Source of the DNA: Chara braunii
Lineage: Eukaryota > Streptophyta > Charophyceae > Charales > Characeae
DNA length: 63,108 bases
Assembly (NCBI GenBank): GCA_003427395.1
Contig: BFEA01001056.1
Coordinates: forward strand, 42,547 to 105,654
Reading direction: 5' to 3'
Part shown: in pieces, positions 11,187-22,200 of the stretch
Layout of the letters: each line of letters opens with the position of its first letter
Numbering within the stretch: the first letter of the stretch is position 1
Translations under genes and position numbers: made by a program
The notes under the pieces: model-generated
Database searches by the model: none
What the model was told of the DNA's origin: nothing
What the model saw: the letters and a program-made list of their open reading frames with translations, nothing else

Positions 11187-11964
11187 TCTTCGGGCTCACT
11201 GCAGACCTCCTTGCACAAGTCGCTGTGGCAGCGCTTCCGCATGGCTCACGCAGGAATGAATGAATGGCTGGGCGTTGCCTCCTGATTTATACTTCTGCGG
11301 TGCGTTGGTCTGGCCCCTTTCCCAGGCCCGAAGTGCACACAGTCCCATGCGGTACTTCCTTGACTGGACCGGACTGCCTAGGACTGGGACTGCTGACTCA
11401 GCACGGGCAGACTCCACCACTTGCCTCGCCACTTGCCCACTTGCTTTAGCCTAAGCGTGGGACACTCCGAAAGGCCACTACTCAGACCTTCCGGGAGGCC
11501 GTGGACTTGGCCTTTCGGTACTGTAGCAGCTACGACTTTGACCCTTCTGGACTGTAGCAGCTACGACCCTGACTCTTCGAGAAGGCTACAGCTACGACCT
11601 CTAGACCTGACTGGGACTCNTATCNGACAGGTCTACAGATCGAACCCATGCTACCTAGGGACCCTACGACAACCTGTCAACTGTTACAAATACACAGGTC
11701 GCGGGTTCAACTCTACGGGTCGACACAGGTACTGTACACAGGTAAGGTGGGGACTAGGGATCAAGCCCTGAAATCTGCATCAGCTACTGCGAAGTGGTGA
11801 ATACCGTTTCAATAATTTTCACCTCGAACCCAAAGAAAATAATTTAGATATCCATCTTAACTCACTTGCCTCAACCCCACATCAACGAACTGCATCTCAC
11901 ACGGACCATCATTGAACCTCCATCAATTACCAATTGTTTGTTGAACGATATTCTACTTGGTATG
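11187..11964. other. Unassigned sequence with short repeats
   Basis: No gene is recognised. A 17-bp unit ACTGTAGCAGCTACGAC occurs at 11520-11536 and 11551-11567 (31-bp step), with a related CTACAGCTACGACCTC at about 11585. Single ambiguous bases (N) lie at about 11620 and 11625. Confidence 0.5.
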
Positions 11965-13735
11965 AAATTACTGCGAGGATCTGGGTCCTCGGCAGGCCTA
12001 AGGGGCCCTGTTGCAAATGTGCCCGCCCTAAGTGAAGGCGGGCCTTACAAATCGCGAGAGGCCCTCAGCTGTCAATTTCATATTTGGGGTTCAGGCAGTT
12101 GTGACCCGCCAGTTGGTTGAAGGAAACACAGGCCGAGCAGCAGAGACATTCCACGGCCTTCCAGGCCTTTCTGAAAATGCAGGCCCTGGGCGAGAATCGC
12201 AGCCTCATACACAGACAGTTGGGAGGCCCAACTGAACGAGGCCCAGTGGCTGCAACAGAGGCGCAGCCTCCCGGGGCCTACTGGAAGCTTCTGGGCGGAC
12301 GCCCAGCCAGCCAGGCCGCGAAGGCAGGCAGGCTCTTTCCATATAGGAAAGAGCTCGCGGCCTGGAGAGTCGTTCAACACTTGTATGCTGGCGGCAGCAC
12401 TGCTGGAGCGGACACTCGTAGGCTGCTGCTGGTGCTGAGAGGCGAGCTGCTAGCGCGTGCGGTCGTGCAGGAAGCAGGGCGCTGCTGAGGGCAGCGCCAT
12501 AGCCCAGCCTCCATAGCTGGATGGGCTTGGACTACAGTGAGGCGCAGGGGTGGTCTTCGGGTGTACAGAGGGAAGACATGGGTGTAAGTCGAGGGAGAGA
12601 GAGAAGGATGATGATGATGATGATGTGAGGGCACATACCTGGTATTGGCGATGGTCTGCATGGACGACATCTTCAAGTACTACGTGGGCTGCTGACGTCA
12701 ACAGTTGCATTGTCAATTAGTAGGCAGACAGTAGCTGTGTAGGAAGTAGGCTGGGCGCCAAGCGCCAAGTAGGGAGAAGGTATGGACTCTTGTGTTGTTG
12801 GTGGCGAGAGCAAGCCCTCATTGACGAGTGATAGCGAACTCCAACAATCAAACAGCATCATACATATGAGTCCAGATAGTCTTGACCTCGAACCAAACGC
12901 AGAATTGCATCACGAGATACACCAAATAAGAACACACCAAGAGTTCATCATTGATAATGCTGAAGTAGTCCCATCATCATCAGCGAAGAACCAGAGTTGA
13001 TATCCTATTGGCGCTCGACACCCAGACTACATGTGGCAGATCCTATCTAGCCTATACTACGAAGCAGAATGATGCCATCAACAGCGTTCCCGAAGTACGA
13101 GCATACAGCGGACAATGCCGCACGCTTCCAGCACCAGGTATGTCTCTCGCAACACTCACAAACCCCGATCCACACCACACAGATGCCACTAGCACCCAAG
13201 GACCACCCTGCGTCACACCCAGCACACAGCGGAGCAGCTTGGCTATGGCTGCCCGCTACTTCCTGCTCGCCCGTGAGAGCGTGAGTGCCAGCCAGCCAGC
13301 AAATAGCGCAGCAGCGCTCGCGCAGCATGCAGCCAGCACCCGAATGCCAAATGAGGAGGCAGGCCCTTCCCTATATCGAAGTGGCCTGCCTGCGTCCAGT
13401 CCAGGAAGCTTCCAGTAGGCCCCGGTAGGCACAGGCCCAGTCCTCACACGCAAGCCCAGGGCCTGATGGTTGCGTGTGCCCAACTGCCCTTGGCCTGTTT
13501 ACGGCCTTTCTCACGTGTCTGGCCCAGGTCACCGTTCAGATACATTTGCAAAATGTGGCCTGGGCCTAAGCGCCTTCAACCAACTGGTGCAGCGCAACTG
13601 TCTGAATTTCCCCAGTTGCAGGGTACCCTGAAAATCGAGGCCCTGAGGGCCTGTCGCGCCTGCCTTCACTTAGGGCGGCCGATGTGCTGAAAAAGGGCCC
13701 CATAAGGGCTGAGCGGGCGTAGCCTCGCAATTCAT
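11965..13735. repeat. Pair of diverged inverted ~0.7-kb arms
   Basis: Read in reverse complement, 13060-13735 parallels 11965-12680 over nearly its whole length. Shared islands include CCGCCCTAAGTGAAGGC, CCAGTTGGTTGAAGG, GGGCCTACTGGAAGCTTC, CAGGAAG(C/T)AG and ACATACCTGGT. The arms face each other across about 380 bp of spacer, which itself shows weaker inverted similarity (GCGCCAAGCGCC versus a GAGCGCCAATA-like string). This suggests either two LTRs inserted in opposite directions or the arms of a foldback element. No coding motif is seen inside. Confidence 0.7.
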
Positions 13736-13989
13736 TAATTGCTGATTAATTATTGAATTAGTTTGTCAAAGCTGCTCCAATAATTTTTGACGACGCACAT
13801 TGCTGTAAGAGTCAACACAGACCATACCAATTCACCTCACAAGCAAGGAGGTTTCATCGTGTCGTCCTCCTATGTTGATGTAGTGGGGAAAGGAAGCACG
13901 AATCCAGAAATCCAACGAGCCCCAAATACTAATGATAACCCCACAAAAAAGTGGACAGCAGCACCCACAGAAGAAGCACCTACTAGGGT
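13736..13989. other. Unassigned spacer
   Basis: AT-rich start, then ordinary sequence without open frames of note. It lies between the inverted-arm structure and the truncated LINE 3' end. Confidence 0.5.
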
Positions 13990-14560
13990 CTAAGGCTCTA
14001 GCCAGACAAATGAACAGTTCCAGAATTCAAGACAGACCCGACAGCCTACTAGCTGAGAGGAACACACTAATCCACCCTGGTCCAACTACAGCTGTGCAAG
14101 TAACTTAAGTTAAGTTGGATAAGTAAGGCAGGGGAATATAAAAAAGAGGCCAAATTGGCTAGGGTTTAGTCGTAGACATGGACGGAACCATGAAAGTAGG
14201 AAATCCCAACTACCCAAGTTCAACTGAAGTAGGCTAGCTTGTAATATCAGCCATGGACAGTGGCAACTTAACCTGAGAGAGTTTAGGGTTTATCAAGAAC
14301 TACTTCAAAAGGCCAGAATCTGGCAGTCAAAGAACTGAGAGGAACAGGGTAGATGAGGCCCTAGTAAGCAAGTTCACAGGGATCACAATACTGGGATTTA
14401 TTCCAGTACATAGCAACAGAAATAGAGGGGTCCAGGTTAACTTAGGCAGGGATGAGGGGCGGTACATCCTTCTGGCCGGACGTAATCAATGCCGTCCTTC
14501 GGGCTTTCCTACCATAAAGGGGACGAGCGTGTGTGAGTCCGATGTGTAAACTCTTTTTGA
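13990..14560 (+). mobile_element. 5'-truncated LINE copy: 3' UTR only
   Basis: The last ~130 bp match the end of the long LINE closely: GGTTAACTTAGGCAGGGATG, GGCGGTACATCCTTC, GTAATCAATGCCGTCCTTCG, a GAGCGTGTGTG string, then GACTTGCCGGTG. In the long LINE the same words run from about 24287 to 24424. Farther upstream similarity is weaker (CTGAGAGGAACA, GAGAGTTTAGGGTTTA). Only the non-coding 3' tail is present, the typical result of incomplete target-primed reverse transcription. It lies immediately 5' of the long LINE in the same direction. Confidence 0.8.
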
Positions 14561-14661
14561 CTTGCCGGTGAGATGTGGGGGAACGCGGAGGGGCGATAGC
14601 GCTGTCCGGGGAGCTCTGAGCAGAGTCGCCAAGCCCGACGCAAACCCGTCGCGTTTTCCCG

Positions 14662-14836
14662 CCACCGGGGGGGGTATCGAGATTTCCCGCTATCGCGGGG
14701 GATATCGAGATTTCCCGCCATCGCGGGGGGTAGATTTCCCGCCATCGCAGGGGGTATCGAGATTTCCCGCCATCGCGGGGGGTATCGAGATTTCCCGCCA
14801 TCGCGGGGGGTGTCGCGATCATCCGCCATCGCGGCA
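14662..14836 (+). repeat. ~28-bp GC-rich tandem repeat, about six units
   Basis: The unit is close to GATTTCCCGCCATCGCGGGG followed by GGTATCGA. One unit is shortened (GGGGTAGATTTCCC) and the last is diverged. Each unit holds an imperfect CCCGC...GCGGG palindrome. It lies just after the end of the truncated LINE copy and before the leader of the long LINE, so it may be a LINE 5' promoter repeat or a target-site expansion. Confidence 0.85.
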
Positions 14837-14839
14837 AAA

Positions 14840-16244
14840 CAAGCACGGAGTGTTTAGCTGAGAGAGCAACTTCGCGAGTTCTTCCCACAGGATTGGATTC
14901 AAAGTGAAGCGAGCGAGGGACGGAGGAGAGAGGGGGACTCATACGTAGCTACACCATGCCACGCCTAAGGGCGTGGCTAACTCAACCTCGAAAGAGTTAA
15001 ACGGCCACAAGGAAAGAAAAGAAAGGAAGAGAAAGAAGGAGAGAAGGGAGGAGTAGGGAAAGAAAGTCAGGAGCAACGACCAAGGGAGAAGAGAAGAGGG
15101 ACTCATCGAAGAATAGGAGAAGGCAAAGGAGAGCGCACTAAGGGAGCGCTATGTCAGCCGGGTTCATAAATGCACAGCAAGGAATACGGGGTCAATGACG
15201 AAGTCGACGTCGAACGAGCATTGAGGACATTTCGAATCTTCATCTTTCTCGCTCCGGAACGATAGTGCACAAAGGAGAAGAGAATAGTGAGAGGAGAAAG
15301 ATTGGAAGAAGAGGGATCTTCGTGGAGGAGAGAAGGTTAGGGAAGGAGAGGGTAGACGTGCATTTCAACAGAAGAGATAATCGTACATCCACTGGAGAGG
15401 AAGCGAGTAGTGAGAGGGGAAAGAGTGGAAGAAGAGAGAGATTTGTGAAGGATAGGAGGTTGGGGTAGAAGGGGGTAGACGCGCACTGCACCATAATTGA
15501 TAGTCGTACATCCAGTGGTGAGGGAGCTTTGTGGAGGACAGGAATCAAGGGAAGGGAAGGGAAGGGAGGAAGTATAGCATTGAGAACGCTTCATCGGCCT
15601 GCACGGAAGCTGATATCCATCGTGCGAACTCGATCCCCAGGAGTGCTATTCGCAAACTACGTCATTCGATATTCGAACCTCTAGAGGGGAGGAAGTGTGG
15701 AGAAAGGGAGAAACCAAGGTAAGTGGAGGATAGGAGTACAGCGTTGAGTTCGCTTCATCACGTTAACATATTACGACGTCAACGATATCGACCATTTGCA
15801 GCGGACACAGTGGAGGTAATAACGTACTTCTCGCATGCCACGTCATCACAATGAACATTCCTCTAGTCCACGTCAACTATACGATTGAGGTAAGTGATTA
15901 CATCAACATCTTTTTGCCTCGATTTTCGTTCTTGTATATAGGGACAGGGGACGGAAAAGGTTGTCATTTGAATATCAAGACAAGGGAGAGAGAGGATATA
16001 GTCGTGACTCTACATTTTTCGCCTTGACTCTGCTTCCTGAATATCAGGGCAGAGAAAAGAAAGGCCGGGTGGAAGGCCAGGTACGACAGGGGAAGGGAGG
16101 AAAGAAAAGAGTAGGAAGTGACATCGGAAGAGAAGTGAACTTCAAGAAAGGGAGAGAGGATCAAATTAGCAACCAAGAAATCAGGAGCTACGCCAAATAT
16201 AAGAGGGAGAAGGGAAGGAACCAAGACAAACGACAGATTACATA
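14840..16244 (+). promoter_or_regulatory. LINE 5' leader with internal ~123-bp duplication
   Basis: Purine-rich leader without a plausible gene. Two adjacent copies of a ~123-bp segment start near 15285 and 15408 (TAGTGAGAGG, GGAAGAAGAG, then TCGTACATCCA and a TGGAGAGG/TGGTGAGG end). A more distant pair, with GCTTCATC following AG(C)GTTGAG, occurs at about 15570 and 15740. Hairpins CCACGCC/GGCGTGG (14959-14976) and TAACTC/GAGTTA (~14977-14999) lie near its start. It probably carries an internal promoter, as LINE leaders do, but none can be pinpointed. Confidence 0.55.
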
Positions 16245-17693
16245 ATGGCCCTCTCCTATGCGGCAGCGGCACAACGAGCCATGAGTGAAAGAGAGAAATG
16301 GGAATTCAAAAGATCACGAGCGATATCAAATGGGAATCAATCTTCTCAATCTGCTTCAGAGACGGGGACAAATAGCAATGCAGGGGGTTCTAAGCCACGC
16401 ACACTGGGACAGAAAGCAATGGATTTCTTGATGGAAAAAACAAAAATTACAGCGGACATCAAAGTGTCAAAGGAGGTAATCAAGGGGGAGGGGGGGAAAG
16501 AAGAAGAGGTGGAAGTGTGGGAATATCCAGAGGAAGATGTTCAAACACTAAATGAATTGTATGAGAAACATGCGGTATTGTTTAACTTCGCGGGAAGAAG
16601 TAGGGAGCTCTCACTCAATGAAAAGCGAAGATGGGTGATGGACAGGCTCAGGGCGATGGAAAACATACCAGGAGGGGAACCAGATGTATCCTACCACAAG
16701 AGGGGTAGGTTCACTGTCATGATAGTGTGTGTGGATCCAATGTATGCACAATACCTCCTATCCATAGGTTCGCTGAAGTGCAAGGGGGCGGTAGTGACCA
16801 TTCAACCATGGAAACCACCGAGACCCCCGCAGGCAGAGACGTCAAGGCACAGGCAGTCGATGATGAGGAATCATTTATGGGTGCAATTTGACAACCTGTC
16901 GGAGGAGGGAATGCACAGTTTTGTACAAAGGAGACTAGATGAGGAATTTCCCAATAATCTTGTCATTGAATGGCTTCCGGCTAACCCGAATTTTCTCGCA
17001 CCTAACCACGACTCACGTGTAGCATGCTTAGAGGTGAAATCTGGAGCGCCGCCGAAATTCCCAGACCAGTGGATTTTCAGGAAAAACGGCCAGAGGATTA
17101 GCATCTTCAAATCAACCAAAACGAATCCCTTCTGCTTCAAGTGCAGAGGGCGGGGACACCTGGGAACTGCCTGTCCACAAGGTGGAACAGCCATCAAACA
17201 GGCTCCACTGCGACAATCAATGTTACAGGAGTGTGAAACCAAACCACGGATCTGGTATATCAATGCTCCACAGTATAGAGGGTGGATATTTGACGACAAC
17301 TTGGAATCACCAAGGCGGGTGTGGGTGCTCAATAGAGAACCGACGGTCAAACCAGATATATACCCTTCATATGACAATAGGTGGAGGCAGACAGGAGCCA
17401 GGAGGATGGAAGACAAGGAGATGGGTTATCTCACCAAGCCAATGATTGATGACACAATGATAGGAGATGACCAGCAAAGGTTAAAGCTAATGGAGTGCCT
17501 CCATGAGCTGGGGAGAAATGCAGAACTAACTTTTTTGGAAATTTTGGCGGTCAGGAAACAACAACAGGAACAGCAAGCGCAACAGGAGAGACAAGGGAGC
17601 AGCGCAGAAACTTCTGAGGAGGAGGAGCAGGGAGAGAACATGGAATGTGGGGAAGAGGAGGGGGGAAGCACAACTGGACAAACCACTCCTTAA
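16245..17693 (+). CDS. LINE ORF1 protein, nucleic-acid binding, zinc knuckle
   Basis: An intact 482-codon frame starting at ATG (MALSYAAAAQRAMSEREKW). The middle (about residues 150-250) holds a RFTVMIVCVDPMYAQYLLS segment and HLWVQFDNL, resembling the RNA-binding/DUF4283-type region of plant LINE ORF1s. A CCHC knuckle of CX2CX4HX4C form follows (C297, C300, H305, C310: CFKCRGRGHLGTAC). The C-terminus is Gln-rich then acidic (EEEEQGENMECGEEEGG). In this family ORF1 coats the element RNA. It ends 77 bp before the ATG of the next frame, and a longer version of that frame would overlap it by 49 bp. It is the only intact protein gene of the element. Confidence 0.85.
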   Translation: MALSYAAAAQRAMSEREKWEFKRSRAISNGNQSSQSASETGTNSNAGGSKPRTLGQKAMDFLMEKTKITADIKVSKEVIKGEGGKEEEVEVWEYPEEDVQTLNELYEKHAVLFNFAGRSRELSLNEKRRWVMDRLRAMENIPGGEPDVSYHKRGRFTVMIVCVDPMYAQYLLSIGSLKCKGAVVTIQPWKPPRPPQAETSRHRQSMMRNHLWVQFDNLSEEGMHSFVQRRLDEEFPNNLVIEWLPANPNFLAPNHDSRVACLEVKSGAPPKFPDQWIFRKNGQRISIFKSTKTNPFCFKCRGRGHLGTACPQGGTAIKQAPLRQSMLQECETKPRIWYINAPQYRGWIFDDNLESPRRVWVLNREPTVKPDIYPSYDNRWRQTGARRMEDKEMGYLTKPMIDDTMIGDDQQRLKLMECLHELGRNAELTFLEILAVRKQQQEQQAQQERQGSSAETSEEEEQGENMECGEEEGGSTTGQTTP

Positions 17694-17770
17694 AGAGAAA
17701 AGACTCCTCTGGAGAAAGAGAGGGAACAGAAGAACAAGACGGTCAGTCTCATAAAACAAAAAGACAACAA

Positions 17771-18088
17771 ATGGACTACAAAATGGACAGTTCAGAGGGG
17801 GGTAAAACAACAGAATCAGAAGACGGAGCAACAAAGGAAAGGGAGGGAAGCACTCAAGGAACTGAGACGGGGGCCAACAGTCACGAAGGCGAATCCACAG
17901 CTGCATCCCAAAGCGCGACCACTCCAGATTCACTGGTTACTCACATTGGGGGGAAAAGGAAACACATGCAAAATGTAGAAAATATGACGGAGGAAGAAAT
18001 ACTACAGGTAGAAGAAGACCAGAAAGATTTTACTACAGATTCTGACAATGACGACTCAACGGAGGAACAAGAGGAGAGAGATGAATAA
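17771..18088 (+). CDS. LINE middle ORF a, acidic, ends in TAAATG
   Basis: Same frame as the next ORF. It runs from ATG at 17771 (MDYKMDSSEGG) to TAA at 18086, and an alternative ATG at 17645 lies inside ORF1. The product is Ser/Thr/Glu/Asp-rich with no fold I recognise, ending DDSTEEQEERDE. The stop is directly followed by an in-frame ATG (TAAATG), so it is either a nonsense mutation or a stop-restart junction for coupled translation. Position and charge suggest a linker protein or an N-terminal part of the next product. Function unknown. Confidence 0.5.
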   Translation: MDYKMDSSEGGKTTESEDGATKEREGSTQGTETGANSHEGESTAASQSATTPDSLVTHIGGKRKHMQNVENMTEEEILQVEEDQKDFTTDSDNDDSTEEQEERDE

Positions 18089-19164
18089 ATGGACGAGGGA
18101 GACATGACGTTACAACAATGGATCCGGATGGTGGAACAATTGGAATGGGGAAGAACAATCGAATGTGAAATCAGGCTCGCACATCACAAGCATCTGAGGA
18201 ACTTGAGACACGCAACCCAGATGGCGAAAGACATTACCTCTGAAAACCGATTTGAGTTGTTAAAAAGGCAAGGGGGGATTAATGAATTCTATGCGGCCCA
18301 GTATGCGAGAAAAGAGCGCACACTCAACAACGACATTCAAATTCAAAATGAAGACTATGCTAAGATCTTCCAATGGCCAAAGACATACCAGAACACGAGC
18401 AGCAAAGCGCCAAATAGGAAGAGAAAGGCACAAAGACGGGATGACCCGGACAATAGTGCAGAACAAGCGACACAGGACCAGGACAAGAATCAGGAGGAGG
18501 GGAAAGAACAGGAAAAACAGGAATTGCAGAGGCAAGCAGCAATATTGGAGGCCCTGTTAAATGCGTTAAAGGATGAGAACAGAGAATTTGAGGAGGAGAC
18601 GATCAACCTGCAAAAAATTGCTCAGGGCCAGTTGAAGGAAATTGAAGCCGCAGCAAGGCTGGAGGCGAAAAACAGGCCCAAAAGGAGGGTCATTTTACCA
18701 TGTCGATGGCATGTCGATGGAACGACAAACATGCGGATTGGGAGGTGGCAATTCATCGCTTGCTTCAGCACATCACAGCACCTGTTAGCACACGCGAGGG
18801 CAAGGATTTGCAAGAAATAATTGGGGAAGGAATACCGTCTCAGGCATATTTATTAGGGGATAGGAGAGAGGAGGCGATGGATGTCATGGATGCAGGGGGA
18901 GAGGAAACGGCGGCTGACTTTAGACCGCTGCTCATGCATATGACAGACGAGATGGAATTGAGGGAGGGTCTAATCTGGATGCCTTGGCAGGTGGTGGAAA
19001 CTATCCCTTACGGATTGTTGGGAGGGGAGATGGCGGCAGAATGGGTAACGCGTTGTGCTGCAGTAGCGGTCAAAGTGGACGCTTTTGAGTGGAAGCCTGA
19101 CTTTTTGGAAAAAAGGATCAGGCCAATGTCAACAAAGATAGATATAGCATTGTCGAGCCCTTGA
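18089..19164 (+). pseudogene. LINE middle ORF b, coiled coil, broken by an 11-bp duplication
   Basis: The frame from 18089 (MDEGDMTLQQWIRM) encodes a Lys/Arg/Glu-rich protein with a Gln/Glu/Lys segment (about 18480-18680, ELQRQAAILEALLNALKDEN) likely to form a coiled coil. At 18699-18720 the 11-mer CATGTCGATGG is present twice in tandem, which shifts the frame. The continuing reading lies in the next frame (from about 18721) and runs to a stop at 19162-19164. The shift of 11 (2 mod 3) exactly matches the frame change. Upstream and downstream parts therefore were one product. No known domain is visible in either part. Confidence 0.65.
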
Positions 19165-19211
19165 ATCTAAAAGATAGCTATGGCATTAAAGAGACAACGG
19201 TCAGTTAAGTC

Positions 19212-22200
19212 ATGGAGAATAGGAGAGAAGATATACTAAGGAAGAGAGCAAGGAGAGAACTCAGCCAGGCACCCCCGGAAATTAAAATCACATAATGGAA
19301 TGTTAACGGTTTGGCAGGGGTGCTAGACAACCAACATAAATGGCAGAATATAATCAACTACACGGAATGGTTTGGTGTCTCGCCACCAGACTTTGTTTGT
19401 TTTTTAGAAACACATCTCACAAGATCATGTGAGCATCAACAGATAAAGAAGAGGATAGTTCAGAAGTTTCAGAGACTCAAAGAGGCCTGGTGGGCACCAG
19501 CAATCACCCCTCATTCGGCAGGGGTGGTCGTACTTCAAAATAATAGATTGCAGATGGCAGGTGAGATAGTAATCAATAACGTCATGGTTGATGAAACGAA
19601 TGGGAGATGGGTGAAGGTTAACTTCGAGTTTCATGACGAACCATACACGCTGATGGCAGTATACTGTCCCAATGGATCCCATCAGAAAATAGAGTTTGTA
19701 GAGCAGCTTCAAGGCATCCTGGAAGAAGAGAGACACCTAGTAATGGCAGGGGATTGGAATGCGGCATTAGACCCTACGGTGGATAGACTGGTTGCAGGAG
19801 GTAGACAGTGGGACGAGGGCTTGTCAGAAGAAGCTTTGCCAATCCACAGTATGATGACATGCAAAGATTTGGTGGACCCATATATGATGACATGCAAAGA
19901 TTTGGTGGACCCATATAGATTGCACTTCCCTGACCAAAGACAGTTTACTTACTTGAAGAGAAACCGTAGTCAACATGTATCTGCATCAAGAATAGACTAT
20001 TTTTTGATATCGTCTAGCATAATAGGCATGATACACATGGTAGGAATAGGGGATTTACCATACGAAATAGGTTTGGATCATAAGCCCATTTTTCTTCATC
20101 TCGTTACGGATAAACAGGTCAAGAGGGGTAAAGGTTTTTACAAACTATATAACTCACTCCGGCACACGGCAGAAATGAGACAAACAGTATTACAAGTGTG
20201 TCAGGCATATAATCCGGATACACAAACCTTCCCCGAATTGCTCGCACTTTCCAAAGCATCGTCAGGAGTGGCTAGATGCTTGGCAACTAGAAGAAAGGAA
20301 AGAGAATACAAATTACAGCAAGCGATGAGATTAGCGGAGTGCAACATCATCAACTTCCCAGGCCAAGAGGTCTACGAAAGGGTACTGGAGGCAGCAAGAG
20401 GGGAACTGGCAGAATGGCAACGTTGGAGATCAAAGGGACTGCAAATGAGAACGAGGGTTAGAGAATAGGAGGAAGGGGAAATAATGACTAAATCCGTTTT
20501 CCGGAAGATTACAGCCAGAGGAAGGAACAATCTCATCAGCCAATTACAAGGTCCGGCTGGCCTTACTTCAGACAAAGATGAGATGCTTCAAGTGGCGTTA
20601 CAATTCTATAGCAATCTGTATACAACAAGAGAACATGAACACCCAAGACCACAAGTACAAGAAGCGCGATCCAAATTTATGAACTACCTACAACCCACAA
20701 TCTCACAATACCGGGACGCAAAACTGGATGCCCCATTGACAAAAGAGGACCTATGGGATGCATTAAAATCCATGGCTCCCAACAAGACCCCCGGAAAAAA
20801 CGGACTTACCAGGGAGTTTTGGATGGAATATTGGCCAGTTCTGGGGGATGAATATCTGTCGTTTCTGGAACAGGCATGGCAGGCAGAGGGATTGGGCCAA
20901 GACCCGCAACCGGTATCGTCACTCTAATATACAAGAAGGGAGACCCATCGGATATTCGTAATTACAGACCGATAACGCTGCTAACCCTGTCATATAAGAT
21001 AATTGCTAAAGTATTGGCGAATCGCCTCACAGCAATAACAGCAGGTTGTTTCCATATAGATCAGACAGGGTTCATACCGGGTAGATTCATATTGGATAAT
21101 GTCAGGACCCTAACGAAAATAGTACGGTACATCCGGGATAAGAGGATTAATGTCGCTATCTTATTCTTTGACTTTGAAAAGGCATATGACCAGGTCAGCT
21201 GGCCATTTCTACAGCAATGCATGGAAAAGATGGGAGTAGGTCCGAATTTCAGGAAATGGATAAGAGTTCTCTATAACGATGCACAAGGGCAAGTACAAGT
21301 TAATGGGCATTTATCCGCGATGTATAGGATGACGAGGTCGGTTAGGCAGGGGGACCCCTTAGCCGCTCCGATATTCCTCTTCATAATGTAGGCAGTGGCA
21401 TCCTTTCTACGTAAAGATCCATCAATCCAAAAACTTGTTGCAGAGCCAGATCAGCAAAACCACAATATATACCTTCCTACTATCCTCCTTTTTGCAGATG
21501 ACCTGACGGTACTCGTAAGGGCGTCGGACTCATCATTCCTCGCACTAACGAAAGCTATGGAGGCCTTCCAACTTGCGTCGGAAATGAAGATCGATTGGCA
21601 GAAAACGGAGGGATGGTGGTTAGTGGATCAGGATCAGGAGGATAACCCCCCTTTTAATAGTCCGGAGGGGTTGAGGTCGACAATAGCGTGAGTTCCCATT
21701 AGATATTTGGGGATCAAGATAACAGATACAGGGGCACATCATTCGATGGCAGCGGATCTAATGGCAAAAGTTCTATCTAAGTTGGGATCTTGGTCGGCGG
21801 TATACACTTCCATTTATGGGAGAGCCCTCATACTCAACGCGTCCATCTTCTCCATGTTATGGTATGCAGGTTCAATATGGACACTGCCGAAGTCCGCGGC
21901 AACTCTACTGAGAAGAAGAGTGGCCGCCTACCTTTGGACATCCAAAACCACTCAGACTAATTTCATATCCAAGGTGGCATGGAAACACGTAACCACTCCA
22001 AAACAGCAAGGGGGGCTGGGTATACTAGATCCAGACACCCGGCTTAAAGCACTACAAACCAAATGGGTTACTAGGCTATTAACCCAGCACAAGCTACCAT
22101 GGACCTCTCTGGTGCTGCACAGGATAAGACAAATGGCCAAATTTGAAACACCGCAGAATATGTCTGGGTTGTTTCGGGTAATGTGCAACAATTGGGCCTG

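Noticed and set aside
14662-14836. CRISPR-like array (28-bp repeat)
   Set aside because: Units are contiguous with no unique spacers and the genome is eukaryotic. It is a minisatellite.
14950-15000. Self-cleaving ribozyme at the LINE 5' end
   Set aside because: Two hairpins are present, but I could not match the hammerhead (no CTGANGA) or HDV-type core.
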